A stretch of DNA of 64,000 nucleotides. It comes from an uncultured Vampirovibrio sp. (GTDB lineage: Bacteria > Cyanobacteriota > Vampirovibrionia > Gastranaerophilales > Gastranaerophilaceae). Below the pieces are notes generated by a model. The model did no database searches, was not told the DNA's origin, and worked only from the letters and a program-made list of their open reading frames with translations. Every line of letters starts with the position of its first letter. Position 1 is the stretch's first letter. The stretch lies in the NCBI GenBank assembly GCA_910579975.1, contig CAJTWU010000005.1, positions 9,624 through 73,623 on the forward strand, read 5' to 3'. The position numbers were made by a program, and so were the translations under genes. Positions 34,667 through 44,287 of this stretch are shown here, piece after piece.

Positions 34667-37450
34667 TTATTTTTGTACAGAATCTGAAATCTGATTAAAT
34701 TGAGATAGGTCGAAACATAAATCCCTTAAATGACCTACAGAAGGACAGTCAATAATCTTGCCGTCTTTATCTTTTATTACCCAGCTCTGGTCGCCGTGGA
34801 TTGCATTATCTACATATTGACGTTGAGTAGTACCTTCTCCTATTCCATAGAATGCGTTTAATGTACGTTTTAGAGCTTCAGTGTAATCATTGATTAATTC
34901 TTGAGTTAAATCTTTACCTGTTTCCCGGATTTCTTTCATTGTCCTTCCGGTTAATATACCGTTAAATCCGTCTTGTACAGAGTCTACGTGACCTCCTGTT
35001 CTTGTAAGAACAACAGGAGTACCTTTATATAATGATTCCCATTTATCACCATCCGGTTCAAAGTAAGAAGGTCTCATTGTCCAGTCTGAACCGGCCATCC
35101 ATATTGGGTTTGGAGTGAAATCATCTAATTGGAATACGTGGCGTCCTAATTCTCCAAGTCGTTGTTTCATAGCTGTAACATTATTTCGGTGTTTTCCTCC
35201 TTCTGCATCGACACCGCCAATTGCTATTATCGGACGAGGTTTTCCAGGATATAAGTTATCCCAGTCTCTTAAAATATTTTCCCAGGCGCCTGTTGCAATT
35301 TCTACACCTTTTTGGCTAACAAATCGTACACCCATATTGTAGAAAGGAATTTCATCTAATTGGTCGATATCTATATCAGAGAAATCAGTTAGTCCATATT
35401 CTTTAATCTTAAAGATTTCTTTGCCTTCTGATTTATTGATATTAGTCATTTCACGTATTAATTCAAATAACATTTTCTTGTTATGGCTTCGGGCTTCCAA
35501 AATAGAGTCTATATCCATATCTGCTGTTGATGGTTTCAGAGTACGTAATTCAGTAATTCCTTGCTCCTTAAGTTTAGCAAGAGTATCTGTTACCTGTTGA
35601 ATTTCAAGTTTTCTTAAATTTTCAATAATTACTGCAAAGTTATTAGTGCTCAAAGAAGTTTTCATTACTTGAGCAACTCTTTTTCTTTGGTCATCAGTTA
35701 AACCTTCTATGTTGTTTATTTTATATTTGAAAATTTCTAACTTATCACGATTTAACATTCCATTAAACCCGCCGATTTTAGAAGCACTAAGTTCATTTAT
35801 AGATCTATCCCAGCCATTGGATTGACCTTCCATTGTTCCAGCTGCAAATCTTCTTTGTGCAATATGAGTTAATGCTTTTCCTCTTTCTTCATCAGTTGCT
35901 ATTTCTTGTGCATATGTTGGTGAAACAGGCTTAACTTTTGTTGCCAAGGCCATACCCATATTTGCCATATTAACAGTGCCTTCTACGGTTAGAACTTTAC
36001 TCAATGCATTAATAGGAACTTCTTTTCTATCACCGTCATCATCGGTAATTGTTGTAGTGAAACCTGTTTCAGCATTTTTATAAATGTCAAATGCATATTT
36101 GTCAAACAATGTGTTCAACATATCAGAAGAATATTTACCGCCCCATCCATGGTAATCAGAGTTATGAACAATATATAATAAATTCATTTTTTCAAAAGAA
36201 CTTGCAACGGTTTGGTCTAATTCACCGTTTGCGCTTTCAACCGGTGCCATTAATCTCATAAGAGCTGCTACCGGAGCTGTATGCCAATCATTTAATATCA
36301 TGCCTTCAGGAGCTTTTATTGCTTCAAAAGTTGCCGGTTTATAAATGTTGTATGATGTCTTTGATTTAGGGTCTGCTGTGATTTTTGCAAACTCATAAAC
36401 AAGTTTAGAGAAGAAATTGTATCTTTCAGGTTCAGAAGAAGTCTGGGAATCTTTATAGAGACCATTTGCAGCAAAGAAATCAGGATTTCTGAACATTATA
36501 CGTTTGAAACCGTTTGCCGGGTCAATACCATAGAATACTTCTACTTTTTGGGTCTCGTATTGTCCGTTTCTAACTACATGGGTGTCAAAATCCATAACCT
36601 TTTCAACTTCCATGTGTTCAATTGGTTTGCCGTCAGAATCTTTCATGCCTGCATACCAGTAATAAAATCTTCCATCTTTTTCTATTAAGGTTGATTTTCC
36701 AGGAATTTCATTTAATGGACGAACGAGAGTACAATCAATTCCAAATTCATTAGTATAATTTCTTGCCAATTGTACAGGAACTTCTCCTAATCCGCCTTCT
36801 TTTTCAGGCGTTGACTCTGCTGTAGGTAACCAGATTGGTGCTCCTGCTGCAAGGATTGGAGCTGCTACACCTGTTCCTGTTACAAAGTTGTTTGTTGCAG
36901 TTCTAAGTTTGTCAATCACAGGTTTCGGTAAAGCAATTTTCTTACCTTCATTATCAACATTTTGTATTAACATTAAGTTATCTATATTACGAAGATTGCG
37001 TGCTGCAGTTCCCTGAACAACAATAGGTGTGTTTGCTGCTTGATCTGCTCTTCTGTTTAAATCGTCTAAATATCCTTCAGTCCACTGTTGTTTTTCAGCT
37101 CTGGTTGCTTCATTTGTATTGACTTTTGATTTTAAATCATTAACTTTATTTTCAAGCTCTTTTACTTTCTCTTCTGCTGCTTTTTTAGCTTCTTCAGCTT
37201 TTACCTTAGCTTCTTCGGCAAGTTTTTTATTTTCTTCTAATATTTTTGCTTTATTCCTACCTTTTAATGCATAAGTCGAAACACCCAGAGACGCAATAGC
37301 TACTGCAGCTGTAATTAATGGAAGTGTGCTTTTTTTCACAGTTTCAGCCGGAGGTGAAATTCCTTGGGAACGGTCTTTTTTCCCTTCACTTATTTCTTCA
37401 TTTCCCCCTTTGAATTTTAAGTATCCCACGCTAATTGGTTCTGTACGCAT
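34667..37450 (-). CDS. Membrane-tethered glycogen/starch-synthase-like protein (GT5 type)
   Basis: 927 residues from ATG 37450 behind GGAGG; a TTG at 37456 would add two residues. Order: LKFKGG signature (11-16), one hydrophobic segment (43-62), an Ala/Glu/Lys coiled coil (64-113), then a GT5-like glycosyltransferase with KEGGLGEVPVQLARN (218 on, the ADP-glucose loop), LNDWHTAPVAALMRL, LYIVHNSDYHG, GVRFVSQKGVEI, and PSYFEPDGD...VLTRTGGHVDSVQDGFNG. It is nearly twice the length of normal GlgA. A large helical insert (about 520-690) separates the two Rossmann halves. It probably makes alpha-glucan at a membrane; the substitutions (GLGE for GLGD, HNSDYHG for HNLAYQG) leave activity unproven. Confidence 0.75.
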   Translation of the reverse strand: MRTEPISVGYLKFKGGNEEISEGKKDRSQGISPPAETVKKSTLPLITAAVAIASLGVSTYALKGRNKAKILEENKKLAEEAKVKAEEAKKAAEEKVKELENKVNDLKSKVNTNEATRAEKQQWTEGYLDDLNRRADQAANTPIVVQGTAARNLRNIDNLMLIQNVDNEGKKIALPKPVIDKLRTATNNFVTGTGVAAPILAAGAPIWLPTAESTPEKEGGLGEVPVQLARNYTNEFGIDCTLVRPLNEIPGKSTLIEKDGRFYYWYAGMKDSDGKPIEHMEVEKVMDFDTHVVRNGQYETQKVEVFYGIDPANGFKRIMFRNPDFFAANGLYKDSQTSSEPERYNFFSKLVYEFAKITADPKSKTSYNIYKPATFEAIKAPEGMILNDWHTAPVAALMRLMAPVESANGELDQTVASSFEKMNLLYIVHNSDYHGWGGKYSSDMLNTLFDKYAFDIYKNAETGFTTTITDDDGDRKEVPINALSKVLTVEGTVNMANMGMALATKVKPVSPTYAQEIATDEERGKALTHIAQRRFAAGTMEGQSNGWDRSINELSASKIGGFNGMLNRDKLEIFKYKINNIEGLTDDQRKRVAQVMKTSLSTNNFAVIIENLRKLEIQQVTDTLAKLKEQGITELRTLKPSTADMDIDSILEARSHNKKMLFELIREMTNINKSEGKEIFKIKEYGLTDFSDIDIDQLDEIPFYNMGVRFVSQKGVEIATGAWENILRDWDNLYPGKPRPIIAIGGVDAEGGKHRNNVTAMKQRLGELGRHVFQLDDFTPNPIWMAGSDWTMRPSYFEPDGDKWESLYKGTPVVLTRTGGHVDSVQDGFNGILTGRTMKEIRETGKDLTQELINDYTEALKRTLNAFYGIGEGTTQRQYVDNAIHGDQSWVIKDKDGKIIDCPSVGHLRDLCFDLSQFNQISDSVQK

Positions 37451-37624
37451 ATACAACCTCCATATAATACAAACACACTTCTATTTATATATATAAAAAC
37501 ACAAAACAAAATTATTTTTACCTATACCAGGGGATGATTTTTAAAAATGTTACAAAACTATACATTGAACAAATTTTTTATAAATATCGTTTAAAAAAAT
37601 GAAGAAAACTTTTTCTTAAATTTA

Positions 37625-37630
37625 TATAAT
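37625..37630 (+). promoter_or_regulatory. -10 box of the tolC-macAB operon
   Basis: TATAAT, 17 bases before the GTG start, with TTGGAGG in between. No clear -35 box. Confidence 0.4.
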
Positions 37631-37646
37631 AAACCTTGGAGGATTA

Positions 37647-39155
37647 GTGAAAAATAAACTTATAGCAGCAGTTACTTTAATTATATTTTTATCACAAAGT
37701 GTTTTTGCTATTGAAGACGCTGCTGTTAAACTTGAAAAACCGAAAAAAGCTAAAAGAGTTGAAGTGGCTAAAATTCAACTGCCGGCAGTGTTTTCAAGAA
37801 AACATCCGCCAACACAAATTAGTATAATGACAATTGATGAATGTGTTGATTATGCTATTACCCATAACCCTAATTTATTTGCGGCAAATGAACGTATTAA
37901 TGCTGCAAAGGCTGGGATTGGAGTGCAAAGAGCAAGTTATGCTCCTCGTTTAACTGCAAGAGTGGGATATAACCACAATACAAATAATGGTACAAAAATT
38001 GTAAATTCACATAATAATTCAGTAGGTTTTAATGTTGGAATTTCTGAAATGATTTGGGATTTTGGCAAAACTACGGCAAGAATTAATATGGCAAAATATG
38101 ATACTTTAGCTGCTCAATATGATTATGATTATGACATGCTTAATGTAGTTTATGATGTAAGAATTAATTACTATAAAGTACTTTCAGCCTTAGCTAATCT
38201 TGATATTTATGAACAGAATATACGTATCCAAACTTTAAATTATGAACGTACAAAAGCAATGTTTGATGAAGGTTTGAAATCGAAAATTGATGTCGTTAAT
38301 GCCGAAGTTAATCTTGCTGATGCAAAAATTCAGCTTGTCGAAGGTCAAAATACTTTGGAAACTAATCTCATTACATTAAAAGACTCAATGTTTTATCAGG
38401 AAACCTCAGAATTGATTGTTAAAAATACTGAAAACTTTGATTTTCTGAAAGCTGATTATAAAAAGAAAATTGAAGGAGTAGAAAACGGATTAAAACCAAC
38501 TTCTTTTAAAAAGAATGAAGAAGGCCTTTTGATGTTAACTTCAGGGATTGAGCACAGAGATATTATTCATAATTTTGAGTTTAAACCTATGAAAATTGCA
38601 AAACAAAATGCTGTTGATAAAGCTTTTGAGTTTCGTCCGGATTTGAAATCTAATGAAATGATATCGAAAGTTCAAGAAGAATCTTTAAAAGCAATTAAGC
38701 GTTCTTATGCACCAGAAATTAATGGAGAATTTACCTGGGGCTATACAAAAAATGAATCAACTTACACAAGTCCGCTTCAGTTTGGTGCAAGTGTTGGATT
38801 AGGTACAATTAATCCATATCAAATTCATTATCAGGTTAAAGAAGGTGAAGCTTATTTGGATATAGCTAACCATAATGTAAATATAGCCAAATCAAGTATT
38901 TACTGGGAAGTTCAATCAAATTATGTTAATATGCGTCAGCTTGAACGTCGTATTCCTTTGATGAATGAAAAAGTCAAAGCGACATTAGAGAACTTTGAGC
39001 TTGCAGATGGGCGTTACAGTGTAGGACTGAATAATTATGTAGAATTACAAGATGCGCTTGCGAACTATAACAGCTCGCAATTAAACTTTGTAGAAGCTGT
39101 GTTTCAATATAATGTAGCAAGAGAAACCTTACTAAAATCTATGGGGATTAAATAA
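37647..39155 (+). CDS. TolC-family outer-membrane efflux channel
   Basis: 502 residues with a Sec signal peptide (cleaved near SVFA). OEP repeats are visible: IDECVDYAITHNPNLFAANERI and ALANYNSSQLNFVEAVFQYNVARETLL (quoted in part; this is the typical C-terminal helical repeat), with long periplasmic helices between. It would form the trimeric exit duct for the MacA-MacB pump encoded next. It starts at GTG behind TTGGAGG; its stop overlaps the next ATG. Residues 270-310 are a linker unlike E. coli TolC. Confidence 0.9.
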   Translation: MKNKLIAAVTLIIFLSQSVFAIEDAAVKLEKPKKAKRVEVAKIQLPAVFSRKHPPTQISIMTIDECVDYAITHNPNLFAANERINAAKAGIGVQRASYAPRLTARVGYNHNTNNGTKIVNSHNNSVGFNVGISEMIWDFGKTTARINMAKYDTLAAQYDYDYDMLNVVYDVRINYYKVLSALANLDIYEQNIRIQTLNYERTKAMFDEGLKSKIDVVNAEVNLADAKIQLVEGQNTLETNLITLKDSMFYQETSELIVKNTENFDFLKADYKKKIEGVENGLKPTSFKKNEEGLLMLTSGIEHRDIIHNFEFKPMKIAKQNAVDKAFEFRPDLKSNEMISKVQEESLKAIKRSYAPEINGEFTWGYTKNESTYTSPLQFGASVGLGTINPYQIHYQVKEGEAYLDIANHNVNIAKSSIYWEVQSNYVNMRQLERRIPLMNEKVKATLENFELADGRYSVGLNNYVELQDALANYNSSQLNFVEAVFQYNVARETLLKSMGIK

Positions 39156-40303
39156 TGAAAAAATATATAGTAATTGCTGTTGCAATAATTTTAGTTTTGG
39201 GAATTGGGTTTGGAATTCTTAAAAACGGCAGCGTAAAATATATGACCAAAGAAGTTACCAGAGAGTCCATTACTCAATATGTCGAGGCTTCAGGAACTAT
39301 TAAACCTATTAATACAATTGAGGTCGGTACTCAGGTTTCAGGTACTGTTGCGAGGATTTATGCTGATTACAACTCTGTAGTTAAAAAAGGGGATTTGTTA
39401 GCAGAACTTGACCCGAGTCTTTTTCAGGCAAATGTTGACCAGTCAACAGCAAAGCTGAATAATGCTCAGGCTTCTTATGCGAAGGCTTCTTCTACACTCA
39501 ATTACAAGCGCAACAACTATCAAAGATATAAACATCTTTATGAGAAAAATTATGTTTCTAAAGACGAAGTTGAACTAGCTCTTTCAAATTTTCAGCAGGC
39601 ACAAGCAGAAGTTAGTGCTGCAAGTGCAGAAGTTAGTGCTGCAAAAGCGGCATTAGACAATAATTTAACTAATCTAAGATATTCAAAAATCGTTTCTCCT
39701 GTTAATGGTACAGTTATTTCAAGAGCGGTTGATGTGGGGCAAACAGTTGCTGCAAGTTTTAATACCCCTACTTTATTTGAAGTTGCAGAGGATTTAACTC
39801 AAATGCAGATTGAAACCAGTGTTTCAGAAGCTGATATCGGGAAGGTTAAAGTCGGGCAAAAAGCAAATTATACTTTAGACGGATATCAGGATAGGAAGTT
39901 TGAAGGTGAAGTTACTCAGGTTCGTTTAGCTTCAACTACTACAAATAATGTTGTTACATATGCAGTTATTGTTTCTGTAGACAATTCAGAAGGACTTGTA
40001 ATCCCGGGCATGAGTGCAAATGTTTCAATTGTAACTAATAGAGTTGAGAATGCTCTTTGTGTACCGCCACAAGCTTTGAGATTTACTCCTGAAACAAACG
40101 GGCAAAAATACGAGAAACAAGGAATTTGGCTTCAAACAAAAAGCGGTTTAAAACGCTGCGATATTGAAATCGGTGCGGCTGATGACAATCACACCCAAAT
40201 TATTTCTAATGAAATTAAAGCAGGTGATAAGGTGGTTGTCGGCTCAGTCGGCGGTAAAAATAAGAAATCTCAAAAAGGCAGTATGAGACCTCCGAGGATG
40301 TAA
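39155..40303 (+). CDS. MacA/HlyD-type periplasmic adaptor
   Basis: 382 residues: N-terminal membrane anchor (IVIAVAIILVLGIGFGIL), lipoyl half-motifs (IEVGTQVSGTVARIYADYNS and IVSPVNGTVISRAVDVGQTV), an alpha-hairpin rich in Ala/Ser with a near-perfect SAAxAEV repeat (VSAASAEVSAAKAAL), and beta-barrel domains (GMSANVSIVTNRVENALCVP). It bridges the MacB-type transporter and the TolC-like duct. Overlaps both neighbours by one base (TAATG). Confidence 0.93.
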   Translation: MKKYIVIAVAIILVLGIGFGILKNGSVKYMTKEVTRESITQYVEASGTIKPINTIEVGTQVSGTVARIYADYNSVVKKGDLLAELDPSLFQANVDQSTAKLNNAQASYAKASSTLNYKRNNYQRYKHLYEKNYVSKDEVELALSNFQQAQAEVSAASAEVSAAKAALDNNLTNLRYSKIVSPVNGTVISRAVDVGQTVAASFNTPTLFEVAEDLTQMQIETSVSEADIGKVKVGQKANYTLDGYQDRKFEGEVTQVRLASTTTNNVVTYAVIVSVDNSEGLVIPGMSANVSIVTNRVENALCVPPQALRFTPETNGQKYEKQGIWLQTKSGLKRCDIEIGAADDNHTQIISNEIKAGDKVVVGSVGGKNKKSQKGSMRPPRM

Positions 40304-40986
40304 TGGCATTAATTGAAGTGAAAAACGCAATAAAAACATATCAAATGGGAGAGGAGTCTTTCCATGCTCTTAATGACGTTTCCTTCTCAATTGATACAGG
40401 TGAGTTTGTTGCAATTATGGGGACTTCAGGTTCAGGTAAATCAACCTGTATGAATATGCTTGGAACTTTAGATAAACCTAATAGCGGTGAATATTACCTT
40501 GATGGTGTCGATGTTTTTTCTTTAGATGCTAATCAACTATCTGATATAAGAAATAACAAAATCGGATTTGTATTTCAGGGTTTCAATTTGATTTCAAGAA
40601 CTTCTGCTATTGATAATGTTATGCTTCCTATGATTTATAAAGGAATACAGGAAGAAGAAAGGATAAAACGTGCGAAAGAAGCTCTTAAAATTGTAGGGCT
40701 TGAAAACAAAGAAGGAAATATGCCATCTCAAATGTCAGGCGGTCAGCAGCAGAGGGTTGCAATTGCACGCGCGATTGTAAATGATGCTCCTCTTATTTTA
40801 GCGGATGAACCTACAGGGAATTTGGATACGAAAACAAGTATTGATGTAATGGAGTTTTTTGTTAACCTTAATGAAAAACTTGGAAAAACAATAGTACTTG
40901 TTACTCACGAACCTGATATTGCTGAATATACAAAAAGAGTAATCAGGTTTAAAGATGGAAAAATTATATCGGACGAGAAAAAATGA
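40303..40986 (+). CDS. ABC transporter ATPase (MacB/LolD type)
   Basis: 227 residues with Walker A GTSGSGKST, Q-loop FVFQGFNL, signature MSGGQQQRVAIARAI, Walker B LILADEPTGNLD and H-loop VTHE. It powers the tripartite exporter. In Proteobacteria MacB is one ATPase-permease chain; here the two halves are separate genes, as in Gram-positive and many cyanobacterial systems. Its stop overlaps the permease start by 4 bases. Confidence 0.95.
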   Translation: MALIEVKNAIKTYQMGEESFHALNDVSFSIDTGEFVAIMGTSGSGKSTCMNMLGTLDKPNSGEYYLDGVDVFSLDANQLSDIRNNKIGFVFQGFNLISRTSAIDNVMLPMIYKGIQEEERIKRAKEALKIVGLENKEGNMPSQMSGGQQQRVAIARAIVNDAPLILADEPTGNLDTKTSIDVMEFFVNLNEKLGKTIVLVTHEPDIAEYTKRVIRFKDGKIISDEKK

Positions 40987-42209
40987 TAGATTTTAAATCA
41001 ACATTGAAAATAGCTTTGAATTCTTTAAGAGTAAATAAAATGCGCTCAGCGTTAACAAGTCTTGGTATTATTATCGGGGTAGCAGCGGTTATTATCATGC
41101 TTGCAATAGGAGCGGGTGCTAATAAAAAAGTTCAGGAAAATATGGAGTCTATGGGTTCAAATCTTTTGACAATTCGTTCTGCAACTGCTAGAACGGGCGG
41201 GGTTTCAATGGGATTTGGAACAAAACCTACACTCAGTGTAAAAGATGCCGAAGCAATAAAAAAAGGTGCACGTGGTGTTGATGCAGTTGCTCCTGTGATG
41301 AATTCTTCTAAACAGGTTATGTATGGCAATCAAAACTGGTCAACTTCTGTATATGGGATTACAACTCCTTATTTGTATGTCAAAAACTATGAAATTCAAC
41401 TTGGAAGACCATTTACTCGTGATGAAGATAAGAATGCCGTAAAAGTTGCAATAATAGGTTCAACTGTTGAAAGAGAACTTTTTGGAGATGTTAATCCCAT
41501 TGATAAAACTATTCGTATTGGAGATGTGCCTTTTAAAATTATCGGCACATTAAAATCTAAAGGTCAAATGGGACCAATGGATCAGGATGACATTATTTTT
41601 ATCCCTCTTACAACAGCGCAGAGAAAGGTTTTTGGTACTGACTTTCCTGGAGCAGTAAGTCAAATTCTTGTAAAAGCTTTGTCTTTAGAAGATACAGAAA
41701 TCGCACAGCAAGATGTTAGACAGATTTTAAGACGACGTCATAATCTGGGTTCAACTCAAGAGGACGATTTTGATATCCGTAACAGTGCCGAGTTTCAGGA
41801 AAAAATGAAATCAACGGTTCAGACTTTTGCAATTCTTTTAGCCTCAATTGCTTCGGTTTCTCTTGTTGTTGGCGGTATTGGGATTATGAATATTATGCTG
41901 GTGTCTGTAACCGAAAGGACAAAAGAAATCGGTATAAGAATGGCAATCGGTGCCCGGGCGCAAGATATTAGAATACAGTTTCTGATTGAAGCTCTTGTTT
42001 TGTCGCTTTTAGGCGGTTTGATTGGTGTTATTGCAGGAATTGTTATTGCACTTTTAATAGGAGCGGTATTTAATACTTCTATTGTCATAACAATATCACC
42101 GATTTTATTATCGTTTGGATTTTCAGGCCTGGTTGGAATAGGCTTCGGATATTATCCGGCACATAAAGCTTCGCTGCTTAATCCTATTGATGCTTTGAGA
42201 TATGAATAG
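40983..42209 (+). CDS. ABC transporter permease (MacB/FtsX type)
   Basis: 408 residues: N-terminal helix followed by SLGIIIGVAAVIIMLAIG, a large periplasmic MacB_PCD domain, then three C-terminal helices including IGGIGIMNIMLVSVTERTKEIGIRMAIGA (quoted in part), the FtsX hallmark. Substrates of MacAB-type pumps include macrolides, peptides and lipids; none can be assigned here. Last gene of the tolC-macA-macB operon; the convergent acyltransferase ends 2 bases after it. Confidence 0.94.
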   Translation: MIDFKSTLKIALNSLRVNKMRSALTSLGIIIGVAAVIIMLAIGAGANKKVQENMESMGSNLLTIRSATARTGGVSMGFGTKPTLSVKDAEAIKKGARGVDAVAPVMNSSKQVMYGNQNWSTSVYGITTPYLYVKNYEIQLGRPFTRDEDKNAVKVAIIGSTVERELFGDVNPIDKTIRIGDVPFKIIGTLKSKGQMGPMDQDDIIFIPLTTAQRKVFGTDFPGAVSQILVKALSLEDTEIAQQDVRQILRRRHNLGSTQEDDFDIRNSAEFQEKMKSTVQTFAILLASIASVSLVVGGIGIMNIMLVSVTERTKEIGIRMAIGARAQDIRIQFLIEALVLSLLGGLIGVIAGIVIALLIGAVFNTSIVITISPILLSFGFSGLVGIGFGYYPAHKASLLNPIDALRYE

Positions 42210-42211
42210 CT

Positions 42212-43030
42212 CTATACACCGGAGCCTTTTACTTCAATCCTTTTAAGTCTTTGTTCAATTCTTCTGTACCATTTTAGTTTTTGCTGGAATAATGTATCAT
42301 AACCCTTAAAATTACCATGACTTACATCATAGAATTGTTTATCACAAAGTTTTTCAAGCGTATCGCCAAGATAATTAGTAAATTCTTTTCTATCTATTTT
42401 GCCGCTGTTTAACTCAATTATTTCACCCATTTCAACAAGAACTTCCGGACGGTTGTCACGTAAAAACATATAGTTAACCGCAATTGGCATTAAAGCCACC
42501 TTGCCGTATTTTTTAGACGCTTTTTCTGCTATATATGCAAGTCCTGATTGAAATTCAATTGGTCTAAAGTTAGGCGGTTTAATAATTCCCTGTGGAAAAA
42601 TGTATAAAATATTATTTAAGTCGCCTAAAATTTCTACAGAATATTTCAGTGCTTCCATTGAGGCTTGAGGCGATTTTTTGTTTACATTAAAAGCACCGCC
42701 GCGTCTAAGCAAAGGAAATCTGTTTAATTCTTCAACCATTAAACGAATTTCTTTTTTCAAAAGTCTGTTGCAGATATTGTATCCGACAATCCCGTCCCAC
42801 CAATTTGAGTGAGGGGCAAACATAATAATCGGTGTATCGGGATTTCTTCTCTTATAGTTTTCAATACCTTTATAACGGAATGCATAAAATCTATCTTCAA
42901 GCATGCCGTAAAAAAATCTATCAGCCACCCATAGCCAAAACGGAGAGGTTTTAGCCGGGCAAAACTTCTCATCAATATTCCTTAATTTGGTAGGCGGAAC
43001 CTCAGAATACAAATCCTCTAGATTAATCAT
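42212..43030 (-). CDS. PlsC-like acyltransferase
   Basis: 272 residues from ATG 43030. Acyltransferase motif APHSNWWDG (His and Asp four apart) and a FPQG motif (YIFPQGIIKPPNF) are intact. The WWDG variant is common in glycolipid or carotenoid-glycoside acyltransferases related to PlsC, so the acceptor may differ from that of the tandem pair at 6.7-8.1 kb. There is no Shine-Dalgarno; TATTAT ends 6 nt before the ATG, suggesting leaderless translation. Confidence 0.82.
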   Translation of the reverse strand: MINLEDLYSEVPPTKLRNIDEKFCPAKTSPFWLWVADRFFYGMLEDRFYAFRYKGIENYKRRNPDTPIIMFAPHSNWWDGIVGYNICNRLLKKEIRLMVEELNRFPLLRRGGAFNVNKKSPQASMEALKYSVEILGDLNNILYIFPQGIIKPPNFRPIEFQSGLAYIAEKASKKYGKVALMPIAVNYMFLRDNRPEVLVEMGEIIELNSGKIDRKEFTNYLGDTLEKLCDKQFYDVSHGNFKGYDTLFQQKLKWYRRIEQRLKRIEVKGSGV

Positions 43031-43045
43031 AAAATTATAATACAC
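43031..43045 (-). promoter_or_regulatory. -10 box giving a leaderless plsC-like gene
   Basis: TATTAT on the minus strand (43042-43037), 6 nt before the ATG at 43030, no Shine-Dalgarno. Confidence 0.45.
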
Positions 43046-43128
43046 TTTTCAATTCTCAAAGTGAACACCTAAATGTCTAATATTTACAAATGTTAAAAAA
43101 TGATAGAGATTAGAGTTTCTCAAAGGTG

Positions 43129-43155
43129 TTGACAATAAAAAATTTTTCCTATAAT
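43129..43155 (+). promoter_or_regulatory. Promoter of the Thr-Thr-Tyr tRNA cluster
   Basis: Consensus TTGACA (43129-43134) and TATAAT (43150-43155) with a 15-base spacer, 12 bases before the first tRNA. Confidence 0.65.
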
Positions 43156-43167
43156 ATAGATTGTGTT

Positions 43168-43239
43168 GCCGGTATAGCTCAACGGTAGAGCAACGGTTTT
43201 GTAAACCGTAGGTTGTAGGTTCGATTCCTATTACCGGCT
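43168..43239 (+). tRNA. tRNA-Thr (TGT)
   Basis: A 72-nt cloverleaf: acceptor GCCGGTA/TACCGGC, anticodon loop TTTGTAA (TGT), T-arm GTAGGTTCGATTCCTAT. CCA is not encoded; a T-run follows directly. Confidence 0.95.
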
Positions 43240-43269
43240 TTTTTTATTCCCCAGCGGGGAGCTGCTTAT

Positions 43270-43341
43270 GCCTTTGTGGCGCAGGGGTAGCGCACTCCCT
43301 TGGTAAGGGAGAGGCCACGAGTTCAAATCTCGTCAAAGGCA
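43270..43341 (+). tRNA. tRNA-Thr (GGT)
   Basis: A 72-nt cloverleaf: acceptor GCCTTTG/CAAAGGC, anticodon loop TTGGTAA (GGT), T-arm ACGAGTTCAAATCTCGT. CCA not encoded. A small hairpin TCCCC/GGGGA (43248-43260) lies in the spacer before it. Confidence 0.95.
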
Positions 43342-43363
43342 TTTTAATATGAAAATTGAATAA

Positions 43364-43450
<87 letters not shown>

Positions 43451-43452
43451 TT

Positions 43453-43479
43453 AAAAGACTCCTTCGGGGGTCTTTTTTT
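43453..43479 (+). terminator. Terminator of the tRNA cluster
   Basis: GACTCC/GGGGTC stem (43457-43462 with 43467-43472) closed by a TTCG tetraloop and followed by T7. Confidence 0.85.
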
Positions 43480-43495
43480 AAAAGTTGAGGTACTG

Positions 43496-44209
43496 GTGTT
43501 TAAATTATTGGTAAGTCTGATAGTAGTATTGTTAACGCTGGGTGTTATAATAATTGAACCAAAAATGCATAAGCCTGTTATTTTCGGTTCTAAACCAATA
43601 GTTACAGAGACTGCTGATATTGTCAAACCGGAGCCGGTAAAGATTTCTCCCCAAAATACTAATCTTATTCGCGAAGAATATATGAGGTCTGTTAAAATGC
43701 GTAATAAACAACAGGAAGCACTTATTTCTGTTGAACCAACTCAGATTAAAAAAAATAAGAAGTCTGCAAAAGTTGAACGCATAACAGATGTTCCACATCC
43801 TGTAAAAAAATCGGAAGAAAAAACATCATTTTCTCTTTCTCAATTTAATGACATAATTATGTGGAATAAATGGCGGGCGGACATTTGTAACACTATTTCT
43901 AATCATTCTTTAGAAGAACAGTCTTATTCTTTGGAAGAAGGTATTCTTTTTAAATATAGTTTTTATGTTGATAACAATAAGCATATTACTAATGTTCATG
44001 TTTATTTAGCAAAAGGCCGCTCTACACCAATTGTTCAGGAGTCAATAAGAGATATACGTAGAAATATTCTTTTATTAGAAGGCAAAAATATTTTAACTTA
44101 TCCAGAAGGTTCGAAAAGAACAAGTGTTCGTGTTGAAGGTGGAATTGAAACAGCCGGCTACAATGCTTCTGTTGGTCCAAATGCCTTTTCTGATATAGAG
44201 TTCAAATAA
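43496..44209 (+). CDS. TonB/TolA-like single-pass envelope protein, unknown
   Basis: 237 residues from GTG 43496, which follows GAGGT; the open frame continues upstream into the tRNA-Tyr but that part is not coding. Topology: short cytoplasmic start, one membrane helix (LLVSLIVVLLTLGVIIIEP), a Pro/Lys-rich periplasmic stretch (residues 25-110), and a C-terminal globular domain (FKYSFYVDNNKHITNVHVYL, then SVRVEGGIETAG) with the strand pattern of TonB/TolA C-terminal domains. No family can be assigned with confidence. It precedes a VWA protein and an FHA-like protein on the same strand. Confidence 0.6.
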   Translation: MFKLLVSLIVVLLTLGVIIIEPKMHKPVIFGSKPIVTETADIVKPEPVKISPQNTNLIREEYMRSVKMRNKQQEALISVEPTQIKKNKKSAKVERITDVPHPVKKSEEKTSFSLSQFNDIIMWNKWRADICNTISNHSLEEQSYSLEEGILFKYSFYVDNNKHITNVHVYLAKGRSTPIVQESIRDIRRNILLLEGKNILTYPEGSKRTSVRVEGGIETAGYNASVGPNAFSDIEFK

Positions 44210-44287
44210 ATTTCATCTATTAAAAGTATTACAAAAAGCTGATAGAATACTATAATAAAGCATAATAGCTATATTTGGAGATTTTGT

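Noticed and set aside
43248..43260. Terminator between the two tRNA-Thr genes
   Set aside because: The TCCCC/GGGGA hairpin has no T-run after it and the next tRNA follows at once; more likely a spacer structure for processing.
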